Shown: one piece after another, positions 1-6,302 of the stretch
Layout: every line of letters starts with the position of its first letter
Numbering within the stretch: the stretch's first letter is position 1
Assembly: GCA_963715565.1 (NCBI GenBank)
Contig: OY970256.1
Location: 5,084,001 to 5,148,000, forward strand
DNA: 64,000 nucleotides
Reading direction: 5' to 3'
Source of the DNA: JACVRN01 sp963715565
Lineage (GTDB): Bacteria > Acidobacteriota > Blastocatellia > Pyrinomonadales > Pyrinomonadaceae
Position numbers and translations under genes: made by a program
Notes under the pieces: generated by a model
Database searches by the model: none
Told to the model about the DNA's origin: nothing
Seen by the model: only the letters and a program-made list of their open reading frames with translations

Positions 1-625
1 AGCGTGGGCCGTTAAAAGGCACTTTGACCCACTCGGTCACGTCGCCGTTGATCGTATAGCGACCGGAAGACTGCGTCTGGTAGAACTGGGCCATGCGGTT
101 GAAATACATATCCACAAAGTGAGCGCGGTCGTAGTCGGCCTGCCAGATGGTGCTGTTGTTCGTGGCGCGGTTGGGCTCCGGCATCTGGTTGTGCAGGGGG
201 CCTGCCGCTGTCGGCACGTTGGGGGTGGTGCTGGCCTTGTTTCCGTACTCGACCAGAATCACGAAGACACGATCATTTTTTTCGAGTTCCAACTCGACGT
301 ACTGGCCTTTGGCGACCTGATGCACCTTGCCGCTCTGCTTACCGGCCAACTTTTGCTTGAGGGCTTCCTGCTTGCGCTTATACCTCTCGGCTGCGCGTGG
401 CGACTTGAAGTCATCGCCGCCGCGTCTCTGAAACTTGCTCTCGTCCGAGCCTTCCTCGGAATCCTTTACCTCTTCTATGTCCTGAGCGTTCAATGCATCA
501 GGAATCGTCTCGTCTTCCGGGTTCTGCGCCCCGGCGGGGAAGGCGATTGAGCCTGTGAGAATGGCTACGGCCAGTAGCCATGCAATGAACCTGACAGGGG
601 TGAATCGGGCCGCTTGAAATCGCAC
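1..625 (-). CDS. M6 (immune inhibitor A-like) peptidase, 5' part only
   Basis: The reading frame is open from a GTG at 625-623 to the left edge, giving 208 visible residues with no stop. A GGAGGT Shine-Dalgarno lies about 8 bases upstream of the GTG. Residues 1-33 are a basic start followed by a hydrophobic stretch ending AGAQ, typical of a signal peptide, so the protein is probably exported. After a charged, probably propeptide, region comes a block with VFVILVEYGN, HNQMPEPNR and TNNSTIWQADYDRAHF, followed by SGRYTINGDVTEWVKVP. This is the recognisable N-terminal part of M6 peptidases, secreted zinc metalloproteases. The HExxH zinc site would lie beyond the edge and is not seen. It points away from the integron and is probably backbone rather than cassette DNA. 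Confidence 0.85.
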   Translation of the reverse strand, partial: MRFQAARFTPVRFIAWLLAVAILTGSIAFPAGAQNPEDETIPDALNAQDIEEVKDSEEGSDESKFQRRGGDDFKSPRAAERYKRKQEALKQKLAGKQSGKVHQVAKGQYVELELEKNDRVFVILVEYGNKASTTPNVPTAAGPLHNQMPEPNRATNNSTIWQADYDRAHFVDMYFNRMAQFYQTQSSGRYTINGDVTEWVKVPFNGPR

Positions 626-1090
626 TAAGAGTTACCTCCAAAATTGGATAAAATGACAAAAGTTAAGGGGGGTTGGCCGTTCTTGTCGCAATCTCGCAAG
701 AAGACGGCCAGAGTGCTTTTCAAGACACACTGAGGCAGAGCGAGGCGGCAATCAAGAATTGTTGTGATTGATTATTCCAGCGGCAGGGGGAGACCTTCGG
801 AACTCAATTACAAATGGCCGAGCAAAATACATTGATACCCAGCCAATGTCAAGCGCGCTTGAACCCCGTAGGCGTACCCTCAGTTATTAAAGTTCAAAAG
901 ACTTCTTTAACCTTGTATCCATGAAGTTGAAGCGCAATCTATTGGATGCAGCTTAATTACAATTAGATGCAGCTTAATTACAGTAGACATCATTCCCCAG
1001 TTAGGCGAGAGCAATAACGCTGGGATTCATGATTTCTATCTCCTGCCGGGTGACGCGACGCTTAATTGAAATTCTTTCTCGATCTAATCT
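626..1090. other. Gene-free stretch left of the first IS element
   Basis: No convincing gene is seen. It holds two tandem copies of GATGCAGCTTAATTACA (945-961 and 966-982, 21-base period) and an imperfect CCCAG/CTGGG inverted repeat around 996-1024. The leader and Shine-Dalgarno of the M6 peptidase occupy its left end. No sequence resembling the missing C-terminal half of intI was found here on the minus strand. Confidence 0.5.
945..982. repeat. Two-copy tandem repeat
   Basis: The 17-mer GATGCAGCTTAATTACA occurs at 945-961 and again at 966-982, separated by ATTA. It lies about 320 bases upstream of the M6 peptidase start and 120 bases left of the IS200-type element. Its role is unknown; slipped-strand duplication is the simplest explanation. 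Confidence 0.7.
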
Positions 1091-1611
1091 CTACAGGGTG
1101 AGTTCCTCGCAGCTTGCTGCGTTAAACTGGATGAATGAGCAAGTTCATCCACAAAAGCCATAACGTCTCGGTGCTGATGTACCATATTGTCTGTCCAGCG
1201 AAGTACCGGAGGGCGGTGTTCACACCGCCAGTTGACCAAAAGCTCAAGGAAGTCTGTCTGGAGATCAGCAAACGATACGAGATTACATTTCTGGAAATAG
1301 GAACAGACCGAGACCACGTGCATTTTCTGGTGCAAAGTGTGCCAATGTACAGTCCGCAGAAGATCGTGCAGCGAATCAAGAGCATCACAGCGCGAGAAAT
1401 CTTTCTGGCATGTCCAGAAGTCAAGAAACAGTTATGGGGAGGAGAATTCTGGACAGACGGGTATTTCATCAGCACGGTCGGGAAGCACGGGAACGAAGAT
1501 GTGATTAAGAAATACATCGAGAATCAAGGAGCAGAGGTAGAGTACGAGCAACTACACAAGGAACAACTCAACCTCTTCTGATACACCGCAGCAAGCTGCG
1601 GCGAAATTCAT
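1090..1611 (+). mobile_element. IS200/IS605-type element 1 (single transposase)
   Basis: The element has one Y1 transposase gene flanked by imperfectly matching subterminal hairpins: CGCAGCTTGCTGCG at 1108-1121 on the left and CCGCAGCAAGCTGCGG at 1586-1601 on the right. Such hairpins mark the ends that TnpA recognises as single-stranded DNA. Exact ends cannot be fixed by eye; the right end must lie close to 1611, where intI-like codons resume on the minus strand. No IscB/TnpB accessory gene is present. The insertion separates the intI N-terminus from whatever followed it. Confidence 0.8.
1135..1581 (+). CDS. tnpA: IS200/IS605 family transposase TnpA (HUH Y1)
   Basis: A 148-residue protein, close to the usual 130-155 of single-domain Y1 transposases. 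The HUH motif is DHVHFLV with H61 and H63, and the expected catalytic tyrosine is Y127 in VIKKYIENQ. The block WGGEFWTDGYFISTVG is also characteristic. These enzymes cut and rejoin single-stranded transposon ends through a 5'-phosphotyrosine link, working as dimers on subterminal hairpins, and usually move at replication forks. Both catalytic motifs are intact, so the enzyme is potentially active. It differs clearly in sequence from the second IS200-type transposase at 4590-5024, so the two are separate acquisitions. Confidence 0.92.
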   Translation: MSKFIHKSHNVSVLMYHIVCPAKYRRAVFTPPVDQKLKEVCLEISKRYEITFLEIGTDRDHVHFLVQSVPMYSPQKIVQRIKSITAREIFLACPEVKKQLWGGEFWTDGYFISTVGKHGNEDVIKKYIENQGAEVEYEQLHKEQLNLF

Positions 1612-1854
1612 TTACTTCTCGGTAAAGGAACAGAAGGGCGGAAAGCGCCTGATTCTGCGTAGAGGCAGAGATGTTGCGTTCTTTCGCCAGGTGGGATAAG
1701 AATCGGCTGACCTCAGCAGCCCCATCTCATTAGGGTGGCGCTTACCGTGGAACAGGATGAACTCACGGACCCACTTCAAGTATGCTTCTTCCGTGCGGAT
1801 GCTGTAGTGGAGGGTGCGAATCTGGTCGCGCACCTCATCTAGTAGTAAAGACAT
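1612..1854 (-). pseudogene. intI: Integron integrase intI, truncated and frameshifted
   Basis: From ATG 1854 on the minus strand the protein begins LLDEVRDQIRTLHYSIRTEE, then AYLKWVREFILFHGKRHPNEMG, the N-terminal SAM-like DNA-binding region of integron tyrosine integrases. After NEMG the frame slips: inserting one G into the GGGG run near 1725 restores AAEVSRFLSHLAKERN, ISASTQNQALSALLFLYREV, which is canonical IntI. The sequence then stops at 1612, where the IS200-type element begins. The catalytic core (R-H-R-Y) is absent from the window. The gene diverges from the cassette array as expected for an integron. An AAGGAG lies about 10 bases before the ATG. The frameshift could be a sequencing error, but the truncation is not. 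Confidence 0.9.
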
Positions 1855-2078
1855 CAGTGAGGCACTCCTTTATGGGATTGTTAACGGGCGTATAATGCAG
1901 ATGAGGTGGGCGTAAAATACGCCGCTGAAGCGAGAAAATCAAGGGACTTTGAAGATGTTACAGGATTAGACGCCCCTTTGGGCGTAATCTAAGGTGGCAG
2001 TTAGTCCGGAATAAAAACAAATGCGCCCAAACAGGCGTCTTTACTGGCGGCTATTAGTACGCCTACTATGCGTTGGGC
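1855..2078 (+). promoter_or_regulatory. attI: attI region with primary recombination core at 2072-2078
   Basis: The region lies between the divergent intI remnant and the first cassette gene. The core GTTGGGC (2072-2078) fits GTTRRRY, and the following TTGGGC is exactly complementary to GCCCAA in the R'' core of the first attC (3052-3058), which places the attI/cassette joint after G2072. Upstream are two perfect inverted repeats, GGCGTA-AAA-TACGCC (1909-1923) and ACGCCC-CTTT-GGGCGT (1970-1985), and the sequence GGGCGTA recurs at 1887, 1908 and 1980. These could be integrase-binding or regulatory sites. This use is inferred from position only. Confidence 0.7.
1869..1896 (+). promoter_or_regulatory. 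Possible cassette promoter (Pc)
   Basis: A perfect TATAAT lies at 1891-1896 and points into the array. The best -35 partner at 16-base spacing is TTTATG (1869-1874), only a three-of-six match, so the promoter call rests on the -10 box and on the position expected for Pc between intI and attI. Confidence 0.3.
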
Positions 2079-2138
2079 TGCTAATATTGCTTGGTATAAG
2101 ATTAGAAGTAGGATGTTCAAATAAGGAGCACGCTTTGT

Positions 2139-3029
2139 ATGTCCAGAGAATATGCTGATGCAACGAGAGCCTTCTTTGAGGAGTTCGATAAGTGCGAGCA
2201 AAAGATGGAAGGCGGGAAACTGGGCTTGGATAGCTATTGTATCCGTGAAGCTATACGCAATAATCCTGAGGGCGCAAAGGGTTTCATAGATGCCTATTGT
2301 TCTCTCGCAAAAAATGATTCTCCTCGATACATTAAGTTAGCATATTTGGTATCCCATATGTATCTTGAGGTTTTCGAGGATAGGATTCCTTCAAATAAGG
2401 TAGCAATAATCGCAAAAGAACTAGGGGCTGAAGAGTACCTTACTATAGAAATTGATAAGGGCGCGACCAAAGAAATTGTAAAGGGTCAAGTTCTGGAAAT
2501 TTCAAACGACGAAGCAGAATCTTCAGACAACCTTGATGAGACCGAAGAAACACTGACAAGTAAGCTACACCAGTCCACTGATTTGCTTAATAAAAGAGAT
2601 TGGAATGCAATCATCAAATTGTGGGAACCATATTTAATGAGTTCTCTCTTTAAAGTGGATATTATTAACTTCTATACTACGCCTAACCTACGCATAATTG
2701 TTCATGGAGCTAAATGCTGCTTGTTTGTGGCACGTCTGCAAATACGAAATAGTCCCGATCTTAAATATAATTGGAAAGAAGCCATACGATTGTTACAAGA
2801 GTTGCTTCGGAATAAACCTTATTCAGGTACAAACTTCTCTAAGGCGACTAGAAATGCACAAAATCTTAACTACAAAGACACCCTTGATTTTGCAAATAGC
2901 TGGTTTGATTATGTTGGGTTTAGCAATTTGTCGTCTTTCTTGAGCATAGATGAGTCCAAGTTGCGAAGAATACATGAAGATATACAGGAGAGATTGAGAG
3001 AACTTAAATTGGAATTAGATGTTCAGTAG
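2139..3029 (+). CDS. Cassette 1 protein, unknown function (296 aa)
   Basis: This is the first cassette gene after attI. I do not recognise the family. The protein is soluble, with no signal peptide or membrane segment, and appears mostly alpha-helical with an acidic linker around residues 120-145. The C-terminal half (residues 150-296) contains long amphipathic helices ending in ERLRELKLELD. An AAGGAG lies about 12 bases before the ATG. The coding DNA is much richer in A+T than the flanking chromosomal genes, which fits cassette origin from another genome. The cassette runs from 2073 to 3148 and its ends match (TTGGGC/GCCCAA). An effector or adaptor role is possible but not supported. Confidence 0.75.
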   Translation: MSREYADATRAFFEEFDKCEQKMEGGKLGLDSYCIREAIRNNPEGAKGFIDAYCSLAKNDSPRYIKLAYLVSHMYLEVFEDRIPSNKVAIIAKELGAEEYLTIEIDKGATKEIVKGQVLEISNDEAESSDNLDETEETLTSKLHQSTDLLNKRDWNAIIKLWEPYLMSSLFKVDIINFYTTPNLRIIVHGAKCCLFVARLQIRNSPDLKYNWKEAIRLLQELLRNKPYSGTNFSKATRNAQNLNYKDTLDFANSWFDYVGFSNLSSFLSIDESKLRRIHEDIQERLRELKLELDVQ

Positions 3030-3051
3030 CTTTCACTCTAGCTACGGCGCA

Positions 3052-3154
3052 GCCCAACAAGTCATTCGAGCCGACCGCGAGTTAGCGTGCCTCTCATCGT
3101 GAACTTGTGTGGATTCGGCGTTGTGTGCGCGGCGGCTCAATTCCGGCGTTAGAA
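3052..3154 (+). other. attC: attC site 1
   Basis: R'' core GCCCAAC (3052-3058) and R' core GTTAGAA (3148-3154) enclose an imperfect palindrome of about 100 bases. The R'' core is exactly complementary to the first six bases of cassette 1. The arms AGTCATTCGAGCCGACC and GGCTCAATTCCGGCG are divergent members of the main attC family of this array. Confidence 0.85.
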
Positions 3155-3233
3155 ACCGCCTGAACAGAGCGGCATGAGACAGGCAGAAAAAACATTGCCG
3201 AGTGTTCATGCCGCATCTGAGAGGCGGTCTAAC
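3149..3233. ncRNA. ORF-less hairpin mini-cassette, copy 1
   Basis: A unit of about 85 bases between two complete attC sites, with no plausible ORF. It folds into a two-step hairpin: ACCGCC (3155-3160) with GGCGGT (3222-3227), and CGGCATGA with TCATGCCG inside. A related copy sits at 12798-12882 in the same relation to an attC. Two independent positions with a conserved fold suggest a selected structure, either an RNA or a folded DNA site. Classed as ncRNA only for want of a better type; transcription is not shown. Confidence 0.55.
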
Positions 3234-3329
3234 AACTCATTGAACCGGAGCGCGAATAGCATTGATTTCATGCGCAAGACTTGGCTTTAATCGGCGGTTC
3301 GCCGCGCCCGGTTAATTCGGGCGTTAGGC
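3227..3329 (+). other. attC: attC site 2
   Basis: R'' core GTCTAAC (3227-3233), then AACTCATTGAACCGG, and at the far end CCGGTTAATTCGGGC with R' core GTTAGGC (3323-3329). It closes the mini-cassette and opens the next cassette, whose first bases TTAGGC match its own terminal GCCTAA at 3930. Confidence 0.9.
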
Positions 3330-3368
3330 ATCCATCTCTTCTTAACGTTATGAAAGCAAATTGAAGCT

Positions 3369-3935
3369 ATGAACATTCTCGGTTGGATTGAAACAGTTGC
3401 AAAGATCGTGGGGATATTCGGTATTCTCATCGCTGCTGCACTTGCAATTTGGCAGGCGCGTGAAAATCTAAAACAACGAAAAAGAGAGTTGCGATGGAAA
3501 CAAGCTGAGATGGGAAAGAAAATCATGGATGAAATCTATAACGATGAACAGTCCAGATACGCAGCTTACATGATTGAACCGAGAAAGAGGCGGTATAAAA
3601 CGAGAGAGAATCTTACAGAGGTGATAACACAGCCAATGGTTCTCGCAGCTTTGGAGGCAGAGATTTTAGGTAATGAACCTGGACATATTTTTATTCAGGA
3701 TTGTTTTGATGATCTATTCTATTATTATGATCGAATTGAACAATTCCTCCGTTCCGAACTCGTTACCTTTGAGGATGTGGAAAGACCTACTAATTATTAT
3801 GTTAATCTGATGGCTAACGATAAAAGAGTTTATCTTACGTATATTAAATTAATAGGTTATCCAGATGTTCTGAGATTTCTTGATAGGTTTGAAAGCTGGC
3901 GAGACAGTGAGCCTAAAGCGCAACAGGATGCCTAA
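3369..3935 (+). CDS. Cassette 3 protein, N-terminal membrane anchor, unknown function
   Basis: A 188-residue protein with one N-terminal membrane segment (about residues 7-27, rich in I, A and G) followed by a strongly basic stretch (ENLKQRKRELRWKQ) and a cytoplasmic helical domain containing FDDLFYYYDRIEQFLRSE. A single membrane anchor plus basic boundary suggests an inner-membrane protein with its bulk in the cytoplasm. I cannot assign a family with confidence. Its stop codon TAA (3933-3935) lies inside the R'' core of its own attC, a tight fit typical of cassettes. The gene is A+T rich relative to the chromosome. Confidence 0.75.
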   Translation: MNILGWIETVAKIVGIFGILIAAALAIWQARENLKQRKRELRWKQAEMGKKIMDEIYNDEQSRYAAYMIEPRKRRYKTRENLTEVITQPMVLAALEAEILGNEPGHIFIQDCFDDLFYYYDRIEQFLRSELVTFEDVERPTNYYVNLMANDKRVYLTYIKLIGYPDVLRFLDRFESWRDSEPKAQQDA

Positions 3936-4016
3936 CAACTCATTCAACCGGACTCGCAATGAGCTTGCCTTTTATCATCAAGGTTGATGGCTCGCCGGTT
4001 AATTCGGGCGTTAGGC
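3930..4016 (+). other. attC: attC site 3
   Basis: R'' core GCCTAAC (3930-3936) with AACTCATTCAACCGG, and GCCGGTTAATTCGGGC with R' core GTTAGGC (4010-4016); 87 bases. R'' is exactly complementary to the first six bases of the cassette it ends (TTAGGC at 3324). Confidence 0.95.
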
Positions 4017-4044
4017 CGCTCAGGGCAGGAGTCCGACAAAATCG

Positions 4045-4377
4045 TTAAGACTCTTGGCGAGGTCCATCAAACACGTAACCGGATGATGTCTCGCACAGGA
4101 TGACATCATAACTCTCAAGCATCGGCATGGCGATAGACTCAAGCTCGTTCTTCCACAACTCGCCTTCGTAGAAGGCTGCCTTCATTCGGTCCCGTTCATC
4201 CAACGAAGGAAAACTGCGCAACCAGACGAATTTGTTGGGATTCTCCAGATCAAGCAATGGGCCGAGTATTTTCATCCCGTGTGAGCGAAGCGCAGGCACG
4301 GCGCGCGTCTCGAAGAACTGGATGAACTCCGCGCGGTGTCCAGGCTTGATTCTGTAGCTGCGGACTTCAACGATCAT
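4045..4377 (-). CDS. NIPSNAP family protein
   Basis: A 110-residue protein beginning MIVEVRSYRIKPGHRAEFIQ, with FVWLRSFPSLDERDRMKAAF in the middle. This is the ferredoxin-like alpha/beta fold of the NIPSNAP family, whose bacterial members are small dimeric proteins of unclear enzymatic role. Length is normal for one domain. It is read on the minus strand within a cassette whose attC points right. A near copy of its upstream region precedes the DUF1579-like gene at 5034-5660, so the two were probably co-regulated, possibly by the HxlR regulator at 5731. An IS200-type element now lies between them. Confidence 0.8.
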   Translation of the reverse strand: MIVEVRSYRIKPGHRAEFIQFFETRAVPALRSHGMKILGPLLDLENPNKFVWLRSFPSLDERDRMKAAFYEGELWKNELESIAMPMLESYDVILCETSSGYVFDGPRQES

Positions 4378-4436
4378 TGGTAATCCCCTCAGTCATTATG
4401 GAATAATCCGAGCTGTAATTTTTCGAAATGGACTAA
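4378..4436 (-). promoter_or_regulatory. Upstream element of NIPSNAP gene, duplicated at 5661
   Basis: Read on the minus strand, this stretch resembles the region upstream of the DUF1579-like gene (5661-5720): both have GATTAYTCCAYWATG followed by GAGG-GATWA and the start codon. The shared sequence includes the ribosome-binding site and an upstream part that could be an operator for the cassette's own HxlR regulator. The operator role is inferred. Confidence 0.4.
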
Positions 4437-4514
4437 TTGGAATTCAGCCCGCTTTGTCCGATCAATCTTTCACTCGCGTGTCTGTCGCGATCCAGTTTAC
4501 TGTCCCAAGCCGCT

Positions 4515-5075
4515 AGTGCAAAGCTATGCACTTTCAGTGCAAGACTTTCAGTTGCGACACACTTCTGGAAATGCTAGAAGTGCGAGTGAATGAAAGAGAA
4601 CAGATACGGCAGCCATACTGTCAGCAGATTGACCGCGCACCTGATATGGGCAACTAAGTACCGCTATCATGTGCTCACGGGTGACATCAAGGTTCGGTGT
4701 CGAGACCTGCTCATTCAAATCTGCGACGCCGAAGATGTCCGAATACTCAAAGGAGTGGTGAGCAAAGACCACGTCCACATGCACATCGAGTATCCGCCGT
4801 CTAAATCACTGAGTGATTTAGTCAAACGGATGAAAGGGCGCACCTCTCGGATGCTGCAACAAGAATACCCGGAGTTGCGCAAAAGATATTGGGGCAGACA
4901 CTTCTGGGCCATCGGGTACGGTGCATGGAGCACGGGCAACATTACAGAAGAGATGGTGCAAGAATATCTTGAGCACCATCGAGAAGCATCCAACACAGAG
5001 ACTGAAACATTCATCCTCGAATGAGATGGACTTTCAGTCCTGGTCAAATCTCTGCACTTTCAGTGCAGAGTGATT
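4515..5075 (+). mobile_element. IS200/IS605-type element 2 (single transposase)
   Basis: A second Y1 element, unlike element 1 in sequence and in its hairpins. Subterminal hairpins carry the motif CACTTTCAGTG: TGCACTTTCAGTGCA at 4527-4541 on the left and TCTGCACTTTCAGTGCAGA at 5051-5069 on the right, with GGACTTTCAGTCC (5028-5040) just after the transposase stop. The ends are approximate. It is inserted within cassette 4, and the 3' end of the neighbouring minus-strand gene now runs into its right end. Confidence 0.75.
4590..5024 (+). CDS. tnpA: IS200/IS605 family transposase TnpA (HUH Y1)
   Basis: A 144-residue Y1 transposase. The HUH motif is DHVHMHIEY with H61 and H63, the block YWGRHFWAIGYGAWSTGN is typical, and the catalytic tyrosine is expected at Y126 (MVQEYLEHH). 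All catalytic residues are present. It acts on single-stranded transposon ends through the flanking CACTTTCAGTG hairpins. It belongs to a different branch from the 1135-1581 enzyme: the motifs agree but most other residues do not. No second gene accompanies it. Confidence 0.92.
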   Translation: MKENRYGSHTVSRLTAHLIWATKYRYHVLTGDIKVRCRDLLIQICDAEDVRILKGVVSKDHVHMHIEYPPSKSLSDLVKRMKGRTSRMLQQEYPELRKRYWGRHFWAIGYGAWSTGNITEEMVQEYLEHHREASNTETETFILE

Positions 5076-5660
5076 TAGTTCCCAAGTCTTGCCCCTATCA
5101 TCTGAGAATGCCTGTTCAAATCGGCAAGAATTCGGAGTAATGGCCGAGATAACAAAACGAACAAAAATGGCTCGACCATTAAGTGTTTCCTGGCTGAAAA
5201 ACTCGCCCCGCCCGTTCTTGAACTCACCGATTGTGGGCTCAGTCATAACACCGCCGTTGAGGTTGGCAAAGTTAAGACTCCACTGTCGGGATTGGGGATT
5301 GTATAGACGTAGGCTCAGACCTTCGAAGTGACCTGCCGGACCGTCGGCCACGAGCTCAACCAGATTGGCGCGACCGTTCCAAACCTTTCGCACAACGGTG
5401 GTACCCTCATATTCGACCCAAGTATTCGAGCCGGTCAAGGGATTCAGGAGGCGCCTTAAGTGAGTTTTCCAAGTACCGATCTCGAAGTCAAAATCGTGTT
5501 GCCCATCCCGTTCCGTTGGAGTTTGTTTAATGCTTGTTCCCGAGGCGGCTGACTTCTTCTGTGCGAATCCATGAAGGGGGTGCAAGATGATAACCAAGCT
5601 ACAGAGCAGGAGAAAAGTTCGCAACTGGATGAACTTGTCGCGGCAGACTTTGACGATCAT
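5034..5660 (-). CDS. DUF1579-like secreted protein, C-terminus replaced by IS end
   Basis: A 208-residue protein with a signal peptide (residues about 12-33, ending GFAQ) and a body with HDFDFEIGTWKTHLRRL, WVEYEGTTVVRKVW and GEFFSQETLNGR, like DUF1579 and related lipocalin-like beta-barrel families. DUF1579 proteins normally continue past GKTWE with a short strand. Here the last dozen residues (HSALKVQRFDQD) are encoded by the right-end hairpin of the IS200-type element, so the original C-terminus was probably cut and a new stop supplied by the insertion. It diverges from the HxlR regulator 70 bases away. Function of the family is unknown. Confidence 0.7.
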   Translation of the reverse strand: MIVKVCRDKFIQLRTFLLLCSLVIILHPLHGFAQKKSAASGTSIKQTPTERDGQHDFDFEIGTWKTHLRRLLNPLTGSNTWVEYEGTTVVRKVWNGRANLVELVADGPAGHFEGLSLRLYNPQSRQWSLNFANLNGGVMTEPTIGEFKNGRGEFFSQETLNGRAIFVRFVISAITPNSCRFEQAFSDDRGKTWELNHSALKVQRFDQD

Positions 5661-5730
5661 GGCTTATCTCCTCACGCATAGTGGAGTAATCTGACTTCTA
5701 ACTTTGTCGAGATGGAATATAATCTGACCC
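5661..5730. promoter_or_regulatory. Divergent control region of HxlR and DUF1579-like genes
   Basis: Seventy bases separate the two divergent starts. A TATAAT at 5718-5723 ends only seven bases before the HxlR ATG, which suggests a leaderless or nearly leaderless transcript. The minus-strand half repeats the NIPSNAP upstream element (4378-4436). Autoregulation by HxlR from this point is likely from the layout, not shown. Confidence 0.4.
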
Positions 5731-6129
5731 ATGAACTCCATCAAGAAGGCACTTTCAGGTAACCATACTCGAAGGGGACGCCCCAATCCGGTCAGCGGGT
5801 GTCCGCTGACGGCTGCTTTGGCGGCGGTCGGCGGTAAATGGAAACTAATCATCGTGTACTGGTTGGCCGAAGAGCCGAAACACTTCGCGGCTCTGCGACG
5901 GCTCATGCCCGGCATCTCGCAGAAGGTACTCACTCAGCAACTCCGCGAGTTGGTTGGCGACGGAATCGTGCAGCGACAACCGAAGGGGGCAATTCCGTCT
6001 CCAGTCGAGTATTCGCTGACCGACTATGGTCAATCAGTGTTGCCTCTAGTTGAAGATGTTCGCCTCTGGGGCAGAAACCATATTGAGCGCTTGACCTCTC
6101 AGACGGATGAGCCTATGAGTGAGCCATGA
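5731..6129 (+). CDS. HxlR family transcriptional regulator
   Basis: A 132-residue winged-helix regulator with the family signature: GCPLTAALAAVGGKWKLIIV near the N-terminus (C27 or so), followed by FAALRRLMPGISQKVLTQQL as the recognition-helix region and VEYSLTDYGQSVLPLV as the wing. HxlR proteins bind DNA as dimers, and several sense electrophiles or redox state through the N-terminal cysteine. It is divergent from the DUF1579-like gene and shares a cassette with NIPSNAP. The obvious guess is that it controls those two genes through the duplicated upstream element. Its attC follows 47 bases downstream. Confidence 0.88.
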   Translation: MNSIKKALSGNHTRRGRPNPVSGCPLTAALAAVGGKWKLIIVYWLAEEPKHFAALRRLMPGISQKVLTQQLRELVGDGIVQRQPKGAIPSPVEYSLTDYGQSVLPLVEDVRLWGRNHIERLTSQTDEPMSEP

Positions 6130-6176
6130 CCGTCTGCATAACGCCAATTCATCATCAGTTGGCGTCGTCGTGGGCG

Positions 6177-6263
6177 GCCTAACAAGTAGATGAACCGGAC
6201 TCGCAATAAGCGGGCTTCTTATCAATCGCGTTGATTGCTCGCCGGTTATCCCCGGCGTTAGGC
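6177..6263 (+). other. attC: attC site 4
   Basis: R'' core GCCTAAC (6177-6183) and R' core GTTAGGC (6257-6263), with GCCGGTTATCCCCGGC as the right arm. R'' matches the start TTAGGC of the large three-gene cassette at 4011. The cassette therefore spans about 2.2 kb including the inserted IS. Confidence 0.93.
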
Positions 6264-6302
6264 GCTACTTGGCTAATGTCCCTTACATTCGGAGGCAACA
6301 TC

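Noticed and set aside
119..550. 143-codon open frame on the plus strand at the left edge
   Set aside because: It is antisense to the M6 peptidase, whose minus-strand frame has a signal peptide, a Shine-Dalgarno and family motifs.
999..1005. GTTAGGC as a possible attC core left of the IS
   Set aside because: No paired R'' core or main-family arms lie nearby; seven bases alone are expected by chance.
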